Of a stretch of 7,780 nt of DNA, positions 6,030 to 7,780 are shown one piece after another. This stretch comes from Acidobacteriota bacterium. Its GTDB lineage: Bacteria > Acidobacteriota > Terriglobia > Terriglobales > Acidobacteriaceae. The notes below the pieces were generated by a model. That model did not search any database. It worked only from the letters and a program-made list of their open reading frames with translations, and had not been told where the DNA came from. The position numbers and the translations under genes are program-made. The stretch spans positions 1-7,780 of the forward strand of contig QIAI01000234.1 in assembly GCA_003224995.1 (NCBI GenBank), written 5' to 3'. Numbering within the stretch: the stretch's first letter is position 1; the number at the start of each line of letters is the position of its first letter.

Positions 6030-7088
6030 GTGTCCTTCCCGATTCGTGCTGCATTTCATTTTTTCCGCAGCCGACAAAGCCGCTTTCGCCCTGATACCAC
6101 AATGCTCGATATTGCGAAGGGACTAAATGTCTCGGTGGTGACCGTCTCGAAGGTCCTGCGGAACAAGGGCAAGATCAGCGTGGCTACCCGCAAGCGTGTC
6201 TTGCAGCGGGCGAAAGAGCTCAATTACCACACCAACTGGATCGCCCGCAGCCTGGTGACGCGCCGGACTTTTACCATCGGGCTGTTGCTGCCCGATTTCA
6301 CGCATCCCTTTTTTGCGGAAATTGCCAAGGCAGTGGCGGAGACAGTTCGGCCGCAGGGTTACCACGTCATCATTTCGTATTTCGAGGAGGATCCGGAACT
6401 TGAAAAGAATGAGTCGGACTCGTTAATGGCGCGGCAGGTGGATGGACTCATTGCCGCATCCGCGCAGTCCAATTCGAACCTTTTTGAAAACATTCTCGCT
6501 CGCAAGGTGCCGGTGGTCCTGATTGATCGGCCCATTGCCGGGGTGCAAGCGAGCTTTGTGGGAGCGGACAACGAGGCCATCGGCAAGCTCGCCACCAATC
6601 ATTTGATCGCTCAAGGCTGCACCCGCATTGCGCACTTGCGCGGCCCCAAGATCGGGATTGCCGCCGCTCGTCTGGCTGGCTATCGACACGCGCTGCAGAA
6701 ACACGATCTGCCACTCCTACCGCGCTATGTTGTGGGAGCGCGCTACGTGGACAGCACGGGCTACACGGCCATGCGCAAGCTGCTTCAGCAGGAGCCTGTT
6801 CCCGATGGAGTCTTTTGCTACAACGACCCGGTCGCGATTGGCGCGATTAAGGCAATTTCCGAGGCCGGATTGCGTATTCCCCACGACATCGCCGTGGTGG
6901 GTGCCGGCAACGTGCACTACTCCGACATGCTGGCAGTTCCTCTCACTAGGGTCGATCAGTGCACCGGCCAGAGTGGAAAGCAAGCCGCCGAACTCCTGAT
7001 GGAGCAGATTGGGGCAAAGCGCAAGCCCCGGATCAAGAAAATCCTGATCACCCCTAAGCTGGTGGTGCGGCAGTCGACCCAGCGCTGA
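6030..7088 (+). CDS. LacI/GalR-family transcriptional regulator
   Basis: A 352-residue regulator of the usual two-part design. Residues about 24-45 are the helix-turn-helix (TMLDIAKGLNVSVVTVSKVL), with recognition-helix start VSVVTVSKVL; the base-contacting pair after VS is V36-V37, and K41 follows. TNWIARSLVTRR (68-79) is the hinge helix, with L75 as the likely minor-groove intercalating leucine. Residues about 81-350 are the periplasmic-binding-protein-like sensor: FTIGLLLPDFTHPFFAEIAK, VDGLIAASAQ, VPVVLIDRPI, FCYNDPVAIGAIKA, and VPLTRVDQ. Such proteins bind a sugar or related small molecule as effector. The start is uncertain. GTG at 6030 is preferred because ATG at 6102 would begin directly at MLDIA, removing residues that normally cap the first helix; neither has a well-spaced ribosome site, and an in-frame TGA at 5967 limits extension. 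It is divergent from the receptor, with operator-like sites between, so it probably controls both. Confidence 0.93.
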   Translation: MSFPIRAAFHFFRSRQSRFRPDTTMLDIAKGLNVSVVTVSKVLRNKGKISVATRKRVLQRAKELNYHTNWIARSLVTRRTFTIGLLLPDFTHPFFAEIAKAVAETVRPQGYHVIISYFEEDPELEKNESDSLMARQVDGLIAASAQSNSNLFENILARKVPVVLIDRPIAGVQASFVGADNEAIGKLATNHLIAQGCTRIAHLRGPKIGIAAARLAGYRHALQKHDLPLLPRYVVGARYVDSTGYTAMRKLLQQEPVPDGVFCYNDPVAIGAIKAISEAGLRIPHDIAVVGAGNVHYSDMLAVPLTRVDQCTGQSGKQAAELLMEQIGAKRKPRIKKILITPKLVVRQSTQR

Positions 7089-7153
7089 AGCGAGAGATCG
7101 CCCGCTCTTCGAAGGGGCGGCTACTGTCGCACTCGATTGTTCACAAGACCAAG

Positions 7154-7780
7154 CTACGGAATCAACTGGTAGCTTACGAACGCGACCTGTTTGCTGTCGG
7201 GCGACCAGGAGGGGACATTGATGGTGCCTTGTCCGCCAAAGAGCTTCGCCAGAACCGTCACCTTCTGATCGCGCAGCGACATAAGACGCAGCATCACGTC
7301 CTTGTTTTCCGGATGTCCCTCCACGCCTTTCTCGTAAGTGAGAAAGACTATCCATTCTCCGTCGGGCGAAAGGTGCGGGAACCAGTTATTGAACTCGTCT
7401 GACGTGACTTGCTCCTGCGTACTGCCATCGGATTTCATGCGCCAGATTTGCATGTGCCCGGTGCGCTCCGAGTTGAAGTAAATGAAATTTCCATCGGGCG
7501 AATACTCCGGCCCGTCATCCAACCCTTTCGCGGTGGTGAGCCGAGTCTCTTCGCCGCCAGTGACCGGGATGGTGTAGATATCGAATTCGCCATTGCGCTC
7601 GCCGACGAATGCGAGAGTCTTTCCGTCCGGGGACCAGCCGTGCCAGTAGGAAGGGGCTTTCTGTGTGATCCGCCGGGGTGTCCCGCCTTCGATAGGAACC
7701 AGGTAAACCAGGGAACGATGATCGTCCTGCGACTGGTCGCTGATGGCGAGCGAATGCGAATCAGGCGAGATGCCGTGATC
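7154..7780 (-). CDS. PD40/TolB-like beta-propeller protein, C-terminal part (N-terminus beyond the right edge)
   Basis: The minus-strand frame is open from 7780 to a TAG at 7154-7156, giving 208 residues with no start inside the window; a TTG at 7522 is internal and should not be taken as the start. Five SPD-type blade signatures recur: ISPDSHSLAI (4-13), WSPDGKTLAF (49-58), YSPDGNFIYF, LSPDGEWIVF and WSPDSKQVAF. Strands ending in DIYTIPVTGG and QIWRMKSDGS alternate with them. This is the WD40-like PD40 propeller seen in TolB and in many stand-alone exported proteins. It converges with the LacI-type gene, whose stop lies 65 nt away, so it is not in the same transcript. A stand-alone propeller is more likely than true Tol-Pal TolB because no tol genes are nearby. 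No enzymatic function can be assigned from this fragment. Confidence 0.88.
   Translation of the reverse strand, partial: DHGISPDSHSLAISDQSQDDHRSLVYLVPIEGGTPRRITQKAPSYWHGWSPDGKTLAFVGERNGEFDIYTIPVTGGEETRLTTAKGLDDGPEYSPDGNFIYFNSERTGHMQIWRMKSDGSTQEQVTSDEFNNWFPHLSPDGEWIVFLTYEKGVEGHPENKDVMLRLMSLRDQKVTVLAKLFGGQGTINVPSWSPDSKQVAFVSYQLIP

Noticed and set aside
7099..7119. CGCCC/GGGCG inverted repeat between the convergent LacI-type and propeller genes as a bidirectional terminator
   Set aside because: Only a 5-bp stem with a bulged interior and no T-run on either strand.
7154..7522. A short complete propeller gene starting at TTG 7522
   Set aside because: The same frame continues without a stop to the window edge and carries two further SPD blade motifs, so the TTG is internal.
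1..7780. tRNA or rRNA genes, CRISPR arrays, insertion sequences, phage or toxin-antitoxin genes
   Set aside because: Nothing resembling these was seen on either strand.

Overview
The window looks like chromosomal DNA of an acidobacterium (Acidobacteriota, probably class Terriglobia). This is inferred from the gene content. A very large outer-membrane receptor of the Oar type, with an N-terminal carboxypeptidase-regulatory-like domain, lies next to a periplasmic TPR protein and a CRTAC1-type FG-GAP protein. A LacI-family regulator is divergent from them, and a PD40/TolB-type propeller follows. No RNA genes, insertion sequences, CRISPR arrays or phage genes were found.

Layout, left to right. 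Positions 1-725 (minus) hold the N-terminal 241 codons of an exported FG-GAP/VCBS repeat protein that runs off the left edge. Positions 792-1925 (minus) encode an exported protein made of about ten TPR units. Positions 1947-1990 form a textbook intrinsic terminator on the minus strand, just behind the receptor stop codon. Positions 2009-5582 (minus) are one receptor gene of about 1190 residues that is split by a +1 frame break near 4082-4100. Positions 5583-6029 are a regulatory region carrying a good receptor Shine-Dalgarno site, a leader hairpin, a minus-strand promoter candidate and five CG-centred operator-like sites. Positions 6030-7088 (plus) encode a LacI-family regulator. Positions 7154-7780 (minus, convergent) are the C-terminal 208 residues of a beta-propeller protein that runs off the right edge.

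Likely logic (inference): the LacI-type protein senses a small ligand, probably a sugar, and controls its own gene and the divergent receptor-TPR-FG-GAP unit through the operators between them. The receptor would import or bind a polymer-derived ligand at the outer membrane. The TPR and FG-GAP proteins would act in the periplasm or at the cell surface as partners of unknown function. The terminator after the receptor would make the two downstream genes less expressed than the receptor, or separately expressed. The receptor reading frame is broken as the sequence stands, so either the receptor is a pseudogene in this strain or there is a single-base sequence error.
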